A stretch of 64,000 bases of DNA from an uncultured Nioella sp. (GTDB lineage: Bacteria; Pseudomonadota; Alphaproteobacteria; Rhodobacterales; Rhodobacteraceae), in NCBI GenBank assembly GCA_947498125.1, contig CANMJH010000002.1, positions 1,049,999 through 1,113,998 on the forward strand, written 5' to 3'. Below the pieces are notes generated by a model that saw only the letters and a program-made list of their open reading frames with translations, made no database searches and had not been told where the DNA came from. Each line of letters begins with the position of its first letter. The first letter of the stretch is position 1. Below, piece after piece: positions 1-8,051 of the stretch. A program made the position numbers and the translations under genes.

Positions 1-213
1 TGCAATCGTCGCCAGGTATCTGTCGCGAATGGGTAGGCCGGGGCGGGCATATTGCTGTCCGTAGGCAAAATTCACGATGCTTTCTGCGATACCCGGAACC
101 AGATGGCCGTAACGCTCTTCCAGCGTGGCCTCTATTCCGGGATTGAGGGATTCGGCCAATTCACGGCCGATGTCGGTGGCGGTTTGATTGGCGTTTGTTT
201 CGGTCTTTGTCAC
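1..213 (-). CDS. Carboxymuconolactone decarboxylase-like protein, N-terminal part
   Basis: Only the first 71 codons are in the window; the gene continues beyond base 1. The translation contains YGQQYARPGLPIRDRYLATIA, which resembles the conserved N-terminal part of carboxymuconolactone decarboxylase/AhpD-like proteins (Y-x-RPGL-x-x-R-x-R-x-LATIA). The catalytic region is outside the window, so the reaction cannot be assigned. The GTG start overlaps the stop of the SDR gene by four bases (GTGA), which points to translational coupling and a shared operon. Peroxidase-type AhpD relatives cannot be excluded. Confidence 0.7.
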   Translation of the reverse strand, partial: MTKTETNANQTATDIGRELAESLNPGIEATLEERYGHLVPGIAESIVNFAYGQQYARPGLPIRDRYLATIA

Positions 214-971
214 AGTCTTGGCCCCCCAATAGTAAATCCGCCATCAACGGTAATTTCCTGCCCTGTAACGAAGGCTGAATCGTCGGACAGCAGCCACGCG
301 ACTGTGCCAGATACATCATCGGGCGCGCCGTTGCGCCGAAGCGGCGTGTGTGCCTGAAGTCTCGCCGAAATCTCTGGGTCGAGCACATCGTCTGCCATTG
401 GTGTCAGGATGATGCCTGGATTGATTGCATTGACCCGTACGCCGCGTGGCCCTTGTTCCACAGCCCAATTGCGCATCATTGCTAGAAGCGCGCCTTTGGT
501 CGCGGCATAGGCCCCTGCACCCGGCATTACGGCGTTTGCCGTCCATGATGCATTGATCAAAACGGCCCCTTTGCTCAAGTAAGTAAGGCTGTGTTTCACC
601 ATCAGGAACGTCCCGAGCAGATTGGTCGAGACCAATGGCTCAAAATCTTCTTTGCTGGTGTCAGAAAGCGGTTTGAAGTCACCCAAAGCGCCGGCATTTG
701 CAAATACCGCATCTATTGGGCCGAACTCTTTCACGACGTTTTCTATGGCCTCAATAACGGCTGCTTCGTCGCTGATGTCACATCCAATAGCCTGCGCTGT
801 GCCGCCCAAAGTTGTAATCTCGGTGCTTACATTTTGGAGCGGGCCAAGACGCCGACCTAGTAAAGCAACTTTCGCACCTTCTTGGGCCAGGCGCAGCGCT
901 GCGGCACGGCCCATACCCGTTCCCGCGCCGGTGATTAACACGACTTTGTTCTCAAACCTTGTCGTTTGCAT
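210..971 (-). CDS. SDR family oxidoreductase
   Basis: Classical short-chain dehydrogenase/reductase of 253 residues, the usual size. Visible motifs are the cofactor loop TGAGTGMG (residues 14-21), NAG near residue 92, catalytic Ser142, and Tyr155/Lys159 in YAATK; the C-terminal GQEITVDGGF is also typical. The ATG at 971 is chosen because GGAG lies 7 bases upstream; an in-frame TTG at 1004 has no such site. It probably oxidises or reduces a small alcohol or ketone with NAD(P)(H); the substrate is unknown. It is co-transcribed with the decarboxylase-like gene and divergent from a LysR regulator, which likely controls it. Confidence 0.85.
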   Translation of the reverse strand: MQTTRFENKVVLITGAGTGMGRAAALRLAQEGAKVALLGRRLGPLQNVSTEITTLGGTAQAIGCDISDEAAVIEAIENVVKEFGPIDAVFANAGALGDFKPLSDTSKEDFEPLVSTNLLGTFLMVKHSLTYLSKGAVLINASWTANAVMPGAGAYAATKGALLAMMRNWAVEQGPRGVRVNAINPGIILTPMADDVLDPEISARLQAHTPLRRNGAPDDVSGTVAWLLSDDSAFVTGQEITVDGGFTIGGPRL

Positions 972-1073
972 CTCGTTCTCCAGCTGTGCATTACGTTCGC
1001 TCAAGTGGTAATTGGAAACGATTTCAGTGATAATCGCGATAATTCTTTGTTGATACTCAAGTCAGGCTGTTGA
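972..1073. promoter_or_regulatory. Divergent promoter region between SDR and LysR genes
   Basis: This 102-bp intergenic stretch must hold promoters for both divergent genes. It is AT-rich and contains the short palindrome ATCGCGAT (1033-1040) inside the wider near-symmetry ATAATCGCGATAAT, a plausible LysR-type contact site. Promoter boxes cannot be assigned with confidence. Confidence 0.35.
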
Positions 1074-1961
1074 ATGGATCTATTTCGTGCGATGCGGACA
1101 TTCGTTACCACGGTTCAAGCCGGGTCGATGAATGCGGCGGCCCAGCAACTGGGAATTTCACCGGCTTTAGTTGGCCAACATGTGGCGGCGTTGGAAAATC
1201 GCCTTGGCACTCGGCTGCTGAACAGAACCACACGTCGCCAAAGTCTCACTGGGTTTGGAGAAAGTTATTTTGAGCAGTGCCAGGATATCCTTCATCGCGT
1301 AGCTTTATCAGACGATGATGCGGATGCGCAGCAGGCAACGCCGCGTGGACGATTAAGAATAACGGCGCCTTCAAGTTTTGGAGCAGAAGTGTTGATGCCT
1401 GCGCTGTCAACTTATCGCGCAATCGCGCCAGACGTTGTGCTTGAGGTCACGCTGTCAGATCGCAATGTCGATCTCGTCGAAGAAGGGGTGGATATCGCAT
1501 TTCGGATTGGCACATTGACGGATAGCAGTGTAATCGCGCGCCAACTGGCCCCCTATAAGATGATGATTTGCGCCGCGCCATCCTATCTGGACCGGGCAGG
1601 GCGGCCTTCTCACCCGACAGATTTGGAAGGGCATGAGGCAATTGGATTCACACCAGCGGTTCAATCTGCGTGGCGCTTGACGAAAGGTGACGAGACCGTT
1701 GAGGTTCGCCCGTCCAGCAATATTACAGTGAATAGCGGGCAAGCTGTTCGCATGGCGGCATGTGCAGGATTGGGTGTAATTCTGCAGCCATCGATATTGG
1801 TCGCAGCCGATGTGCGCAATCAATCACTCGAACAGGTTCTTCCCGAATGGAGGCTTCCTGAACGCCCAATGTCGCTGCTCTACTACCGCGACCGGCACAT
1901 GACACCCAGGTTGCGCAGCTTCGTTTTATTTGCGGTTACCGCGTTTGGCGCGGCGCTATGA
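1074..1961 (+). CDS. LysR family transcriptional regulator
   Basis: Full-length LysR regulator (295 aa). The N-terminal winged helix-turn-helix spans about residues 1-60 (MRTFVTTVQAGSMNAAAQQLGIS, then LENRLGTRLLNRTTRR), followed by a periplasmic-binding-protein-like effector domain starting near residue 88 (GRLRITAPSSFG). It resembles the subgroup in which the regulator stands divergent to a dehydrogenase it controls, so the SDR operon is the obvious target. No strong Shine-Dalgarno site precedes the ATG. The gene ends before a possible terminator shared with the convergent glycan operon. Confidence 0.9.
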   Translation: MDLFRAMRTFVTTVQAGSMNAAAQQLGISPALVGQHVAALENRLGTRLLNRTTRRQSLTGFGESYFEQCQDILHRVALSDDDADAQQATPRGRLRITAPSSFGAEVLMPALSTYRAIAPDVVLEVTLSDRNVDLVEEGVDIAFRIGTLTDSSVIARQLAPYKMMICAAPSYLDRAGRPSHPTDLEGHEAIGFTPAVQSAWRLTKGDETVEVRPSSNITVNSGQAVRMAACAGLGVILQPSILVAADVRNQSLEQVLPEWRLPERPMSLLYYRDRHMTPRLRSFVLFAVTAFGAAL

Positions 1962-2040
1962 CGAAAGAAATTCGGCTCTTAGGCCCATGCAATCTTTTCG
2001 AACATCTTGCCCAAAAAATCCGACATTCGGCATCCCCAGA

Positions 2041-2070
2041 TTGAGGAGGGTTTCCCCCTCAACCTAGTTT
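2041..2070 (+). terminator. Possible terminator downstream of the LysR gene
   Basis: TTGAGG (2041-2046) pairs with CCTCAA (2057-2062), with partial extension GGG/CCC inside; it is followed by CCTAG and then six T at about 2068-2073. It overlaps the last codons of the convergent nucleotidyltransferase gene. The stem contains a mismatch, so strength is uncertain. Confidence 0.4.
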
Positions 2071-2805
2071 TTTGCGAAACGCTTCATATTCTGCAGGTAC
2101 GCCGGAGAAAATGACCTGATCTGCGGAAATGAGATCAAATCGGATATCCGCGCCATCCGCAATCAAGTGATTGTACAAAGGCGCGATATATAGTTCGCCT
2201 GCCTGGTGTTCATCCTCCAGCAACTCTTTTTCATAAGCAGCGAAAAATGTAGCAACGGACCCGAACGAATAAAGCCCTGTTGAGCACAGATCAGAGATGC
2301 GTAGTTTTTCAGTCGTGCGCACAACTTTTCCTGGATTTTGGGGGTCACTCTCGACAAATGACCAGCCATCTCCAGCGCCTTGGAAAACTTCCAAACAACC
2401 TTCACTTTGCAAATAGGCCGGGCCAAATTGAAAGTCTGGACGGATTGTATCAATGTTGAAAACCGTCAGCGGCTGATCTGGTTGAATACCAGCTTGTTTC
2501 AATCCGAGGGCAACAGTTTCAGCCTGTCCGCGGGTTTCGATATCCAACACCGCAAATTTAGCATTTTTGATACCGAGCGCTTCGACACTTTCGCGCACAA
2601 ATGCATCAGTGCCTTCAACATCGCGGTAAATAAACAGAAACTGCGCACTGTCGAAAACGCTTTCAAAGCTACCAACGGAGTGGTCGAACAAACTCATCCC
2701 ACCAGCCTGAAGCATGTATTTTGGGCGGTCGTAACCTGCTTCACGAAAACGGCGGCTCAAGCCAGCCATAGGAATAACAATTAGCAATGTTTCAGCCCTT
2801 TCCAC
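2059..2805 (-). CDS. Sugar nucleotidyltransferase-like protein
   Basis: About 248 residues with the N-terminal nucleotidyltransferase signature IPMAGLSRRFREAGYDRPKYML (two overlapping halves, residues 11-32) and an N-I-D metal/nucleotide element near residue 120 (FNIDTIRPDF). This matches stand-alone NTP_transferase proteins of capsule and glycan loci that activate a sugar or phospho-alcohol with NTP. It overlaps the upstream gene by 25 bp if the GTG at 2805 is used; a TTG at 2787 with AAAGGG upstream would reduce the overlap to 7 bp and begin directly at the beta-strand. Last gene of the glycan operon. The activated substrate is unknown. Confidence 0.7.
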   Translation of the reverse strand: MERAETLLIVIPMAGLSRRFREAGYDRPKYMLQAGGMSLFDHSVGSFESVFDSAQFLFIYRDVEGTDAFVRESVEALGIKNAKFAVLDIETRGQAETVALGLKQAGIQPDQPLTVFNIDTIRPDFQFGPAYLQSEGCLEVFQGAGDGWSFVESDPQNPGKVVRTTEKLRISDLCSTGLYSFGSVATFFAAYEKELLEDEHQAGELYIAPLYNHLIADGADIRFDLISADQVIFSGVPAEYEAFRKKLG

Positions 2806-4388
2806 AAAACATATAGTCTCAACGCATTGGCTAGAAGCGCCATTTGTCGGTCTCGATTTTCGTAATGCAATGGCAACATGGATAGAAAAAGCGAAATCGT
2901 CATTGGTAGAACCCAGTCGCGTCGTTCGTAGCTTCCAAAGCTCCGTTCTAGCACAGCAGCCTCGATAAGCCTTTGCTGCTCTGACGCTGGAACGCTGAGG
3001 TCAAACTGATGTCTGCCGTCCCATTTTAGCGTGTAGCGACCTGCTATGATGCTGTCATAGCGCCCGATGATTGAGTGATACATCTTGGCGATATCATAAC
3101 GGCAGTCGCCGAAAGCCGTGTGATTACCGTCGAAATCCCGCCCCCGTGGATCAACCACTTTAATTTGCTGGGATCGGAAATCGTAAAAGACATTAGAAAA
3201 GCAGAAGTCACCATGCCAAATTCCGATATCTTCCTCGGTGGCATCAGGGACCGCCTGCGCGACTTCTTCGGCAATGACATCGAGAGATGGCAACGCGCGA
3301 CCGCAAAGCTCTAGCGGTACCGTACGATCCATACCAATTTCATCACAGAACTGGTTCAGTCGTTTATGTAGCTTTTCAGAATATTTCGCCTGCGAGAAAA
3401 CCTCTTGCAAGGGTGCTGGGTCAGCCGGCTTGATGGACTGGGCCGTTTGCAAAAAGGCGTCACAACAGGAAATGATGCCTTTCCAGATGTCTGTCGGTAG
3501 TTCGCCAAACGTATAGATATCAGACAAGGTGGACAGATAGAGATATTCAAGATCGTACGTGACTGCCCCATCTTCTGCGGTGCTTTGGCCCAAATACTTG
3601 GGCGTATAGGAATGTAGCGCGTTGGGCATAGCTTCAAACCAACCAGCTTCGGCACTGATCTTGGAATGATCTACAGATGTTTTGGACAGCGTCGTGCGAC
3701 TGGTCCTTAGGGTGTTGAACGCCCGCTCCGTTGTGTGAAGCGCTTTTGACTTATAGTAGGCGGTCAAATGGCCGAAATCGAGCCAGCCTTTGCTAGGATG
3801 AGATGTCACGGGGTGGTGGCGAGCATAGTCTTCAATGCCGCGTACAAAGTTGAATTCTGATCTGGAAATCGCTGCAACAAGCGACCGAGGCCTGGAAAAG
3901 TTGAAATACCCGGCCATTACGGCCTGCGCATCTGTTCTGGTCAGCCCGTCATCTGCTGCCAAAACATAGCCGTCAGCATTGAGCTTTACGCGCCCCCATT
4001 TATAGAAATCCACGGCCTCTCCGACGGATACGCAGTCAAGAGATGTTGGTAGCGGGCCATCAAACAACGTATCACCATGCAGAATTTGCAAAGGTGTGTC
4101 AGGAACCATGGAGACGTTTAGACAATAAACAATCGACGCCCCAAGCGACAAACCATCGGGCACCTCGACAATCCGGGCCCCCAATTCATTAAGCCTTGCC
4201 CGATCAATGTCGGGCAACTGATAGCTGGCTGGTAGAGATAGAACGATATCGTCAGATACCTGTTTGGCCATGGCAATCTGGAACTCGTAAATCCGCTTAT
4301 TGGCCAATGGCAGTAAGGCAGGTGGAATGGATCCAAACTGTGCAGTAAACTCAGGCGATATATAGCCCGCTGATGTAATTAAGAACAT
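2781..4388 (-). CDS. Nucleotidyltransferase-like / choline kinase-like (APH) fusion protein
   Basis: A 535-residue two-part protein. The N-terminal ~230 residues look like a nucleotidyltransferase fold without a clear catalytic loop (LQILHGDTLFDG near residue 100). The C-terminal ~280 residues are aminoglycoside-phosphotransferase/choline-kinase-like, with the Brenner box HGDFCFSN near residue 391 and the metal-binding VVDPRG near 410. Such proteins occur in capsule loci and may phosphorylate a sugar or alcohol that the neighbouring transferase activates. It overlaps the HAD gene by 10 bp and the downstream nucleotidyltransferase gene by 25 bp, so the three are likely co-translated. Substrate unknown. 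Confidence 0.7.
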   Translation of the reverse strand: MFLITSAGYISPEFTAQFGSIPPALLPLANKRIYEFQIAMAKQVSDDIVLSLPASYQLPDIDRARLNELGARIVEVPDGLSLGASIVYCLNVSMVPDTPLQILHGDTLFDGPLPTSLDCVSVGEAVDFYKWGRVKLNADGYVLAADDGLTRTDAQAVMAGYFNFSRPRSLVAAISRSEFNFVRGIEDYARHHPVTSHPSKGWLDFGHLTAYYKSKALHTTERAFNTLRTSRTTLSKTSVDHSKISAEAGWFEAMPNALHSYTPKYLGQSTAEDGAVTYDLEYLYLSTLSDIYTFGELPTDIWKGIISCCDAFLQTAQSIKPADPAPLQEVFSQAKYSEKLHKRLNQFCDEIGMDRTVPLELCGRALPSLDVIAEEVAQAVPDATEEDIGIWHGDFCFSNVFYDFRSQQIKVVDPRGRDFDGNHTAFGDCRYDIAKMYHSIIGRYDSIIAGRYTLKWDGRHQFDLSVPASEQQRLIEAAVLERSFGSYERRDWVLPMTISLFLSMLPLHYENRDRQMALLANALRLYVLWKGLKHC

Positions 4389-4780
4389 GAATGACTTTCT
4401 TGCGTGCGGTTCTTAGAGGCGGCCAGTAAGGCGCGAATTTCATCATACCCCATTGCATGAAATTCATCGGGGCGGATTGCTTTGTCATCGACATAGAATC
4501 CATCATGACCACACCATGGCTTACCAATGTGAATTTCATCATAAGGTATATCGTGGCGGTTCAACCAATCGACCAATATTGGCAATGTGACTGCTGCAAT
4601 ACGTCCAACGTTACTCTCAAAGCTGCGCATATTACGCGCTGTGAATAGGACAATTTCAAAGCCCATGGCTTTGTATTCCAACATTTTTTCACGTGTGGCA
4701 GCAATAACTTTTGCATCCGCGTAGCGCCCATTCTCGGTGCTGCTGATCGTGTCATCGATGTCCATTACGAGGCGTTTCAT
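4379..4780 (-). CDS. HAD-superfamily capsule-type phosphatase
   Basis: A compact HAD protein of 133 residues without an obvious cap. Motif I is MDIDDTI (Asp7 nucleophile, Asp9), motif II is LFTARN (Thr near 47), and the C-terminal half has KPW followed by FYVDDKAIRPDEF, the acidic motif IV. This arrangement matches short capsule-biosynthesis HAD phosphatases. AGGAG lies 9 bases before the ATG. Next to nucleotidyltransferase and kinase genes it plausibly dephosphorylates a sugar phosphate or participates in making a phospho-substituent of the surface glycan; the substrate is inferred only from context. Confidence 0.75.
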   Translation of the reverse strand: MKRLVMDIDDTISSTENGRYADAKVIAATREKMLEYKAMGFEIVLFTARNMRSFESNVGRIAAVTLPILVDWLNRHDIPYDEIHIGKPWCGHDGFYVDDKAIRPDEFHAMGYDEIRALLAASKNRTQESHSCS

Positions 4781-4808
4781 GGCGTATTACTCCTGAGGCC
4801 CAGTCGCG

Positions 4809-6017
4809 TTAGATATTGCTTGGAGGAGCAATTCCTATCTGTGCGGCGAGCGTGGCGCGGAAAAGATTTGGGTCGATAAAAAAGTTACTGTTGTTGGTCT
4901 CGCCCTGAAGGGCCGGAACAGCGGGCCCGACCAAACTGGCAACTTCCAAGCCTAATATATTGCGAGTCCGATCGAGCAGATCACGCTCAAACATTTCTGA
5001 CATTAAACATAAGATGCGCGTGCCGGGTCGAGCGAGGAAATGCGTCTGCAATCCGCCGCCATACTCTCCTAAGATATGCTCGCAGTCCCGAAATAACGTG
5101 GCTTTTTCGGAAAAGCTCATCTTCTCGACTAAAACCTGTTCAAAACCGAACTCAGTTTCAGCGATGCTCCAAAGAGTGTCTTGGTTGATCAATCGTCGGA
5201 TACTTCCCCGACTTCCGTTGCGGCTAATAATAATACGGCGCCCTGCGGCACGTTCAGTCGCTTCCCATGGCGTGTCATCAGATCTGATGGACATCAGAAA
5301 TTTCATTGCCTCGGGGGCAACCCATGCGTTGTTCACTCCTGCTCCACGCAATGTATAGAGCCGCTCGAAGCGATTTGGGCGCGTCATGTCAGTGAGCAAC
5401 ACATCCTCTGGCCGAACGCCATAGCTGTGCAAAATATCGTGGGCCCAACCTGCTAGGTCACTACGAACCGCCAGTTTTAATTCTGGCACTTTGCTCTTTA
5501 GCCTGTGATAGGCGAAAAGCATGGAAACCACATCATAAATGAAATGGCTATAGGCGCGATCACGTGGCGAATACCCTAAAAAAACAGGCCCATCATGAAC
5601 GACTTCGGTTTGGTTGGAATCTGAAACTTTAATGTGGGCGGGGGGATCGAAATCCACTCCACCAAAGACCCCAGACAGATGCTTTAGACGCTCCATATTT
5701 CCATAAAAGACGTCGTCCTCATTAAAGACATGCCCGATCAAGGCCTCTTTTTTCTGAGGTGACAAAATGAAACCAGCTGGCGTCAATACAACATCACGGG
5801 CAGCTAGCAAATCCAGTATACCCATTGCGCGCCTCGGGAGGTTTTCACGCTCACCGTCTAAGTGTTTTCGATCAATCTTGATTGTTTCCATGGCGCTAAC
5901 GTTTCGAAAAACATAACGCAAACACCAGAAATCTTTATAATCATCGAGCAGGCTCAGCATGTCGGGATTTTTTACGGTCTTAACTTCCGACATATATTTC
6001 AAACGAAATTCATTCAT
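4809..6017 (-). CDS. Glycosyltransferase family 61 protein
   Basis: 402 residues with the DUF563/GT61 pattern: FLGYSPRDRAYSHFIYDVVS (about 146-165), then RIIISRNGSRGSIRRLINQ, GFEQVLVEKMSFSEKATLF and the loop GEYGGGLQTHFLARPG, where most relatives have GPHGAGL. GT61 enzymes transfer xylose, glucosamine or other sugars to glycans; bacterial members sit in capsule or exopolysaccharide loci. The ATG overlaps the upstream stop by four bases (ATGA). An internal Met at residue 9 is an alternative start. The altered HGAG loop (EYGGG) is a deviation; activity is still likely. Confidence 0.8.
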   Translation of the reverse strand: MNEFRLKYMSEVKTVKNPDMLSLLDDYKDFWCLRYVFRNVSAMETIKIDRKHLDGERENLPRRAMGILDLLAARDVVLTPAGFILSPQKKEALIGHVFNEDDVFYGNMERLKHLSGVFGGVDFDPPAHIKVSDSNQTEVVHDGPVFLGYSPRDRAYSHFIYDVVSMLFAYHRLKSKVPELKLAVRSDLAGWAHDILHSYGVRPEDVLLTDMTRPNRFERLYTLRGAGVNNAWVAPEAMKFLMSIRSDDTPWEATERAAGRRIIISRNGSRGSIRRLINQDTLWSIAETEFGFEQVLVEKMSFSEKATLFRDCEHILGEYGGGLQTHFLARPGTRILCLMSEMFERDLLDRTRNILGLEVASLVGPAVPALQGETNNSNFFIDPNLFRATLAAQIGIAPPSNI

Positions 6018-6589
6018 GGATCGAGCAAAGCCACTTGAACATAGAGGTCAGCAGCTACTTCATAAAGGGCGTTTGAAGACGATTCGAGCGGATCCGGCGT
6101 GGTCTGTAGCAAGCATAAAACGGTGTTTTCGCTAGGGGCCACTGAGGTTGCCAGGTCGCTTGTACTCGCAACCATGACGAAATCGTCTCGTCGATGCCTG
6201 AGTTGCGGTAAATTTATCGATTCAAAGCCAACTACTGTAAAATCTGTTGCGTGTGTATGTTGTAGCTTTTGCACTTCAAGTTGACGGTGCGCCAACCAAA
6301 AATGCGGTGCATCACCCATTGCTTGTCTGAAATAAGCCGCAAGCACTAATTCAGGGCTTTGCGCCCAATCTTTAGGCGCCTCGCAATCGGAAAGTAAACT
6401 GGCGGCAAAAGCTGCGTCTGAAAAAACTAAATTCTTGCCTTTTCCACCACTAAAATGCCGTTCAACACCCTGAATAAACGGTTGTATATTATATCTTTTT
6501 TTTGCCACAGGGATATTTCCGCAAGTTATAGTCACTTCATAAGTAGGCTTAGCCAAAAGTATATGCAATAGACTTTTGCCTGCCCTCAC
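6014..6589 (-). CDS. Uncharacterised protein of glycan operon
   Basis: 191 residues; no family recognised. No signal peptide or membrane helix is evident; the N-terminus (LLHILLAKPTYEVTITCG) is beta-strand-like, and the protein is rich in short hydrophobic strands. The start is a GTG that overlaps the stop of an upstream open frame by four bases (GTGA), and its own stop overlaps the GT61 gene (ATGA). The tight coupling argues for a role in the same surface-glycan pathway, perhaps in modification or export, but this is inference from position only. Confidence 0.6.
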   Translation of the reverse strand: MRAGKSLLHILLAKPTYEVTITCGNIPVAKKRYNIQPFIQGVERHFSGGKGKNLVFSDAAFAASLLSDCEAPKDWAQSPELVLAAYFRQAMGDAPHFWLAHRQLEVQKLQHTHATDFTVVGFESINLPQLRHRRDDFVMVASTSDLATSVAPSENTVLCLLQTTPDPLESSSNALYEVAADLYVQVALLDP

Positions 6590-6783
6590 TGGGCCGTCCG
6601 GTTGGGGTTATGTTGCAGTGTTAGTATGTGGGCATTAGTGGGATGCTTGAGGGCGTCGGGGCGATGGGCGTGCGCGCCGTAGAGCCTTTCGGTATAGTGG
6701 TTGACGCGCGATTGCTCGACCGGGCCCTTATTCCTACTTTGCTGCCGAGTGTGGGTTTCTAACCACTTAGTCCGCAGATGATG
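6586..6783 (-). pseudogene. 5'-truncated gene remnant at head of glycan operon
   Basis: An open minus-strand frame of 65 codons with no usable start codon, bounded upstream by an in-frame TGA at 6784-6786. It reads HLRTKWLETHTRQQSRNKGP, then VEQSRVNHYTERLYGAHAHR and PDALKHPTNAH, ending in a TGA that overlaps the GTG of the next gene (GTGA), the spacing expected of a real operon neighbour. I read it as the C-terminal end of a deleted gene. The family is not recognised; a glycosyltransferase or sulfotransferase tail is possible. Confidence 0.5.
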
Positions 6784-6846
6784 TCATGATATCTTCCGCT
6801 GTGGTGCTTGGTTCTTTGTTAGCACTTACTTGGCATAGGCTGGCGA

Positions 6847-7872
6847 TCACGTCAGGTTTTCACGGATCAAAATTTCAATCCGGATATGTTCTTGAGAGGC
6901 GATGGTTTTGCGGCCGTCGCAGCTTGCTCTCAGCAGCCGGGACGCGCTGCGCACCAAATGTCCGGGGTCTTGCGCGATCAGAGCATCCAATGTGCCGCCG
7001 CGCAAAAAAGCTTCGGTGGATCTGGTGCGTTCGTGGGCGATGATGACTTGGCTGCTTGCGTCGCTATGGGCGGCAATCGCTTCGAGTGGATCACGCGCTT
7101 CCGAGCACAAGACATAACATCCTACGATGTTAGCGAAGTTTTCGTAGGCATTCGCCACGATTTGCTTTGCCCGATCTGTGTCGCCATAAGTTTCCAACGA
7201 AGGCAGGGCGGTCAGATTTGGAAAATCACCCGTTAGGACGCCATCAAAGCCAAGGCGACGTTCGATGCTGTCACGCGCATTCATCGTTTCAGAGATGACC
7301 AAAACTTGGCCCGTCCGACCGCCCAAGAAACGTCCAAGTAAGCGTCCGGCAGTTGCGCCCGCTTTGTTGCTGTCGATGCCAACAAATGCAGTGGGGTGGG
7401 CGCCGGGCTGGCCTGAAATAAGCTCAACAACGTGTATACCGCGCTCTTCCAGACGCATCATCGCATCGCGCACCTGCGGACTTTCGGGCGCAATGATGGC
7501 CACCCCGTCAATTGTTTCTGGGTCAAGCGCCGAGAGAAGAGACGAGATTTGGTGGGGGTCGTTTTCTAGAGCCTGCCGCACATCCACTTGAACCGAGTCG
7601 TTCTCGAAGACGGGCCGCGCCTCATCGATGTTGCGAATAAGCGTCATCAGGAACTCATCGCCTGATTTTGGCAGTAGGAAGGCAAGCCTATAGACCCTGT
7701 TTCGCGCAAGATTTGCGGCGGAAATATTGCGAACAAAGCCAATATTTTTAATGGCTTCATTGACGGCATCAACGGTTGCTTTGCGCACACCTGGCCGGCC
7801 GTTCAAGACACGGTCGACTGTCGCCAAGCTAACGCCGGCAGCTTTCGCAAGGTCTTTGGTTGTCGGTCGCAT
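6847..7872 (-). CDS. LacI family transcriptional regulator
   Basis: 341 residues from the ATG at 7872. The N-terminal LacI helix-turn-helix is clear (TTKDLAKAAGVSLATVDRVL, then NGRPGVRKAT), followed by the hinge and a sugar-binding periplasmic-protein-like core (RLAFLLPKSGDEF, GVAIIAPES, FVGIDSNKAGATAGRLLGRF). An in-frame ATG at 7893 is an alternative start. It is divergent from the sugar ABC operon and its probable operators lie in the shared intergenic region, so it most likely represses that operon until its sugar or polyol ligand binds. Confidence 0.9.
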   Translation of the reverse strand: MRPTTKDLAKAAGVSLATVDRVLNGRPGVRKATVDAVNEAIKNIGFVRNISAANLARNRVYRLAFLLPKSGDEFLMTLIRNIDEARPVFENDSVQVDVRQALENDPHQISSLLSALDPETIDGVAIIAPESPQVRDAMMRLEERGIHVVELISGQPGAHPTAFVGIDSNKAGATAGRLLGRFLGGRTGQVLVISETMNARDSIERRLGFDGVLTGDFPNLTALPSLETYGDTDRAKQIVANAYENFANIVGCYVLCSEARDPLEAIAAHSDASSQVIIAHERTRSTEAFLRGGTLDALIAQDPGHLVRSASRLLRASCDGRKTIASQEHIRIEILIRENLT

Positions 7873-7938
7873 GATCTGCGAATTTCCCTTCATCCTCTGA
7901 AAATATTTTCGTTTGTTTTTCGGAAGATCGCAAGTGTT

Positions 7939-7984
7939 TGAGGTACGTGCCTCAGAAAAGACTTGATCTGAGGTACGTACCTCA
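7939..7984. promoter_or_regulatory. Twin LacI-type operators
   Basis: Two 16-bp palindromes lie between the divergent LacI and ABC genes: TGAGGTACGTGCCTCA (7939-7954, one mismatched pair) and TGAGGTACGTACCTCA (7969-7984, perfect). Their starts are exactly 30 bp apart, close to three helical turns, and each has the central CG usual for LacI-family sites. They would allow cooperative binding by a dimer pair or tetramer. Confidence 0.8.
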
Positions 7985-8051
7985 TCTACCCATAATGTCA
8001 TCACTGAGTCGCGGCGGGAGGTCGCGAAGAACCTTTGGGAGGACTATCAGA

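Noticed and set aside
7938..8051. Extended start of the sugar-binding protein
   Set aside because: It would translate the operator palindromes and place the signal peptide internally; a strong ribosome site precedes 8052.
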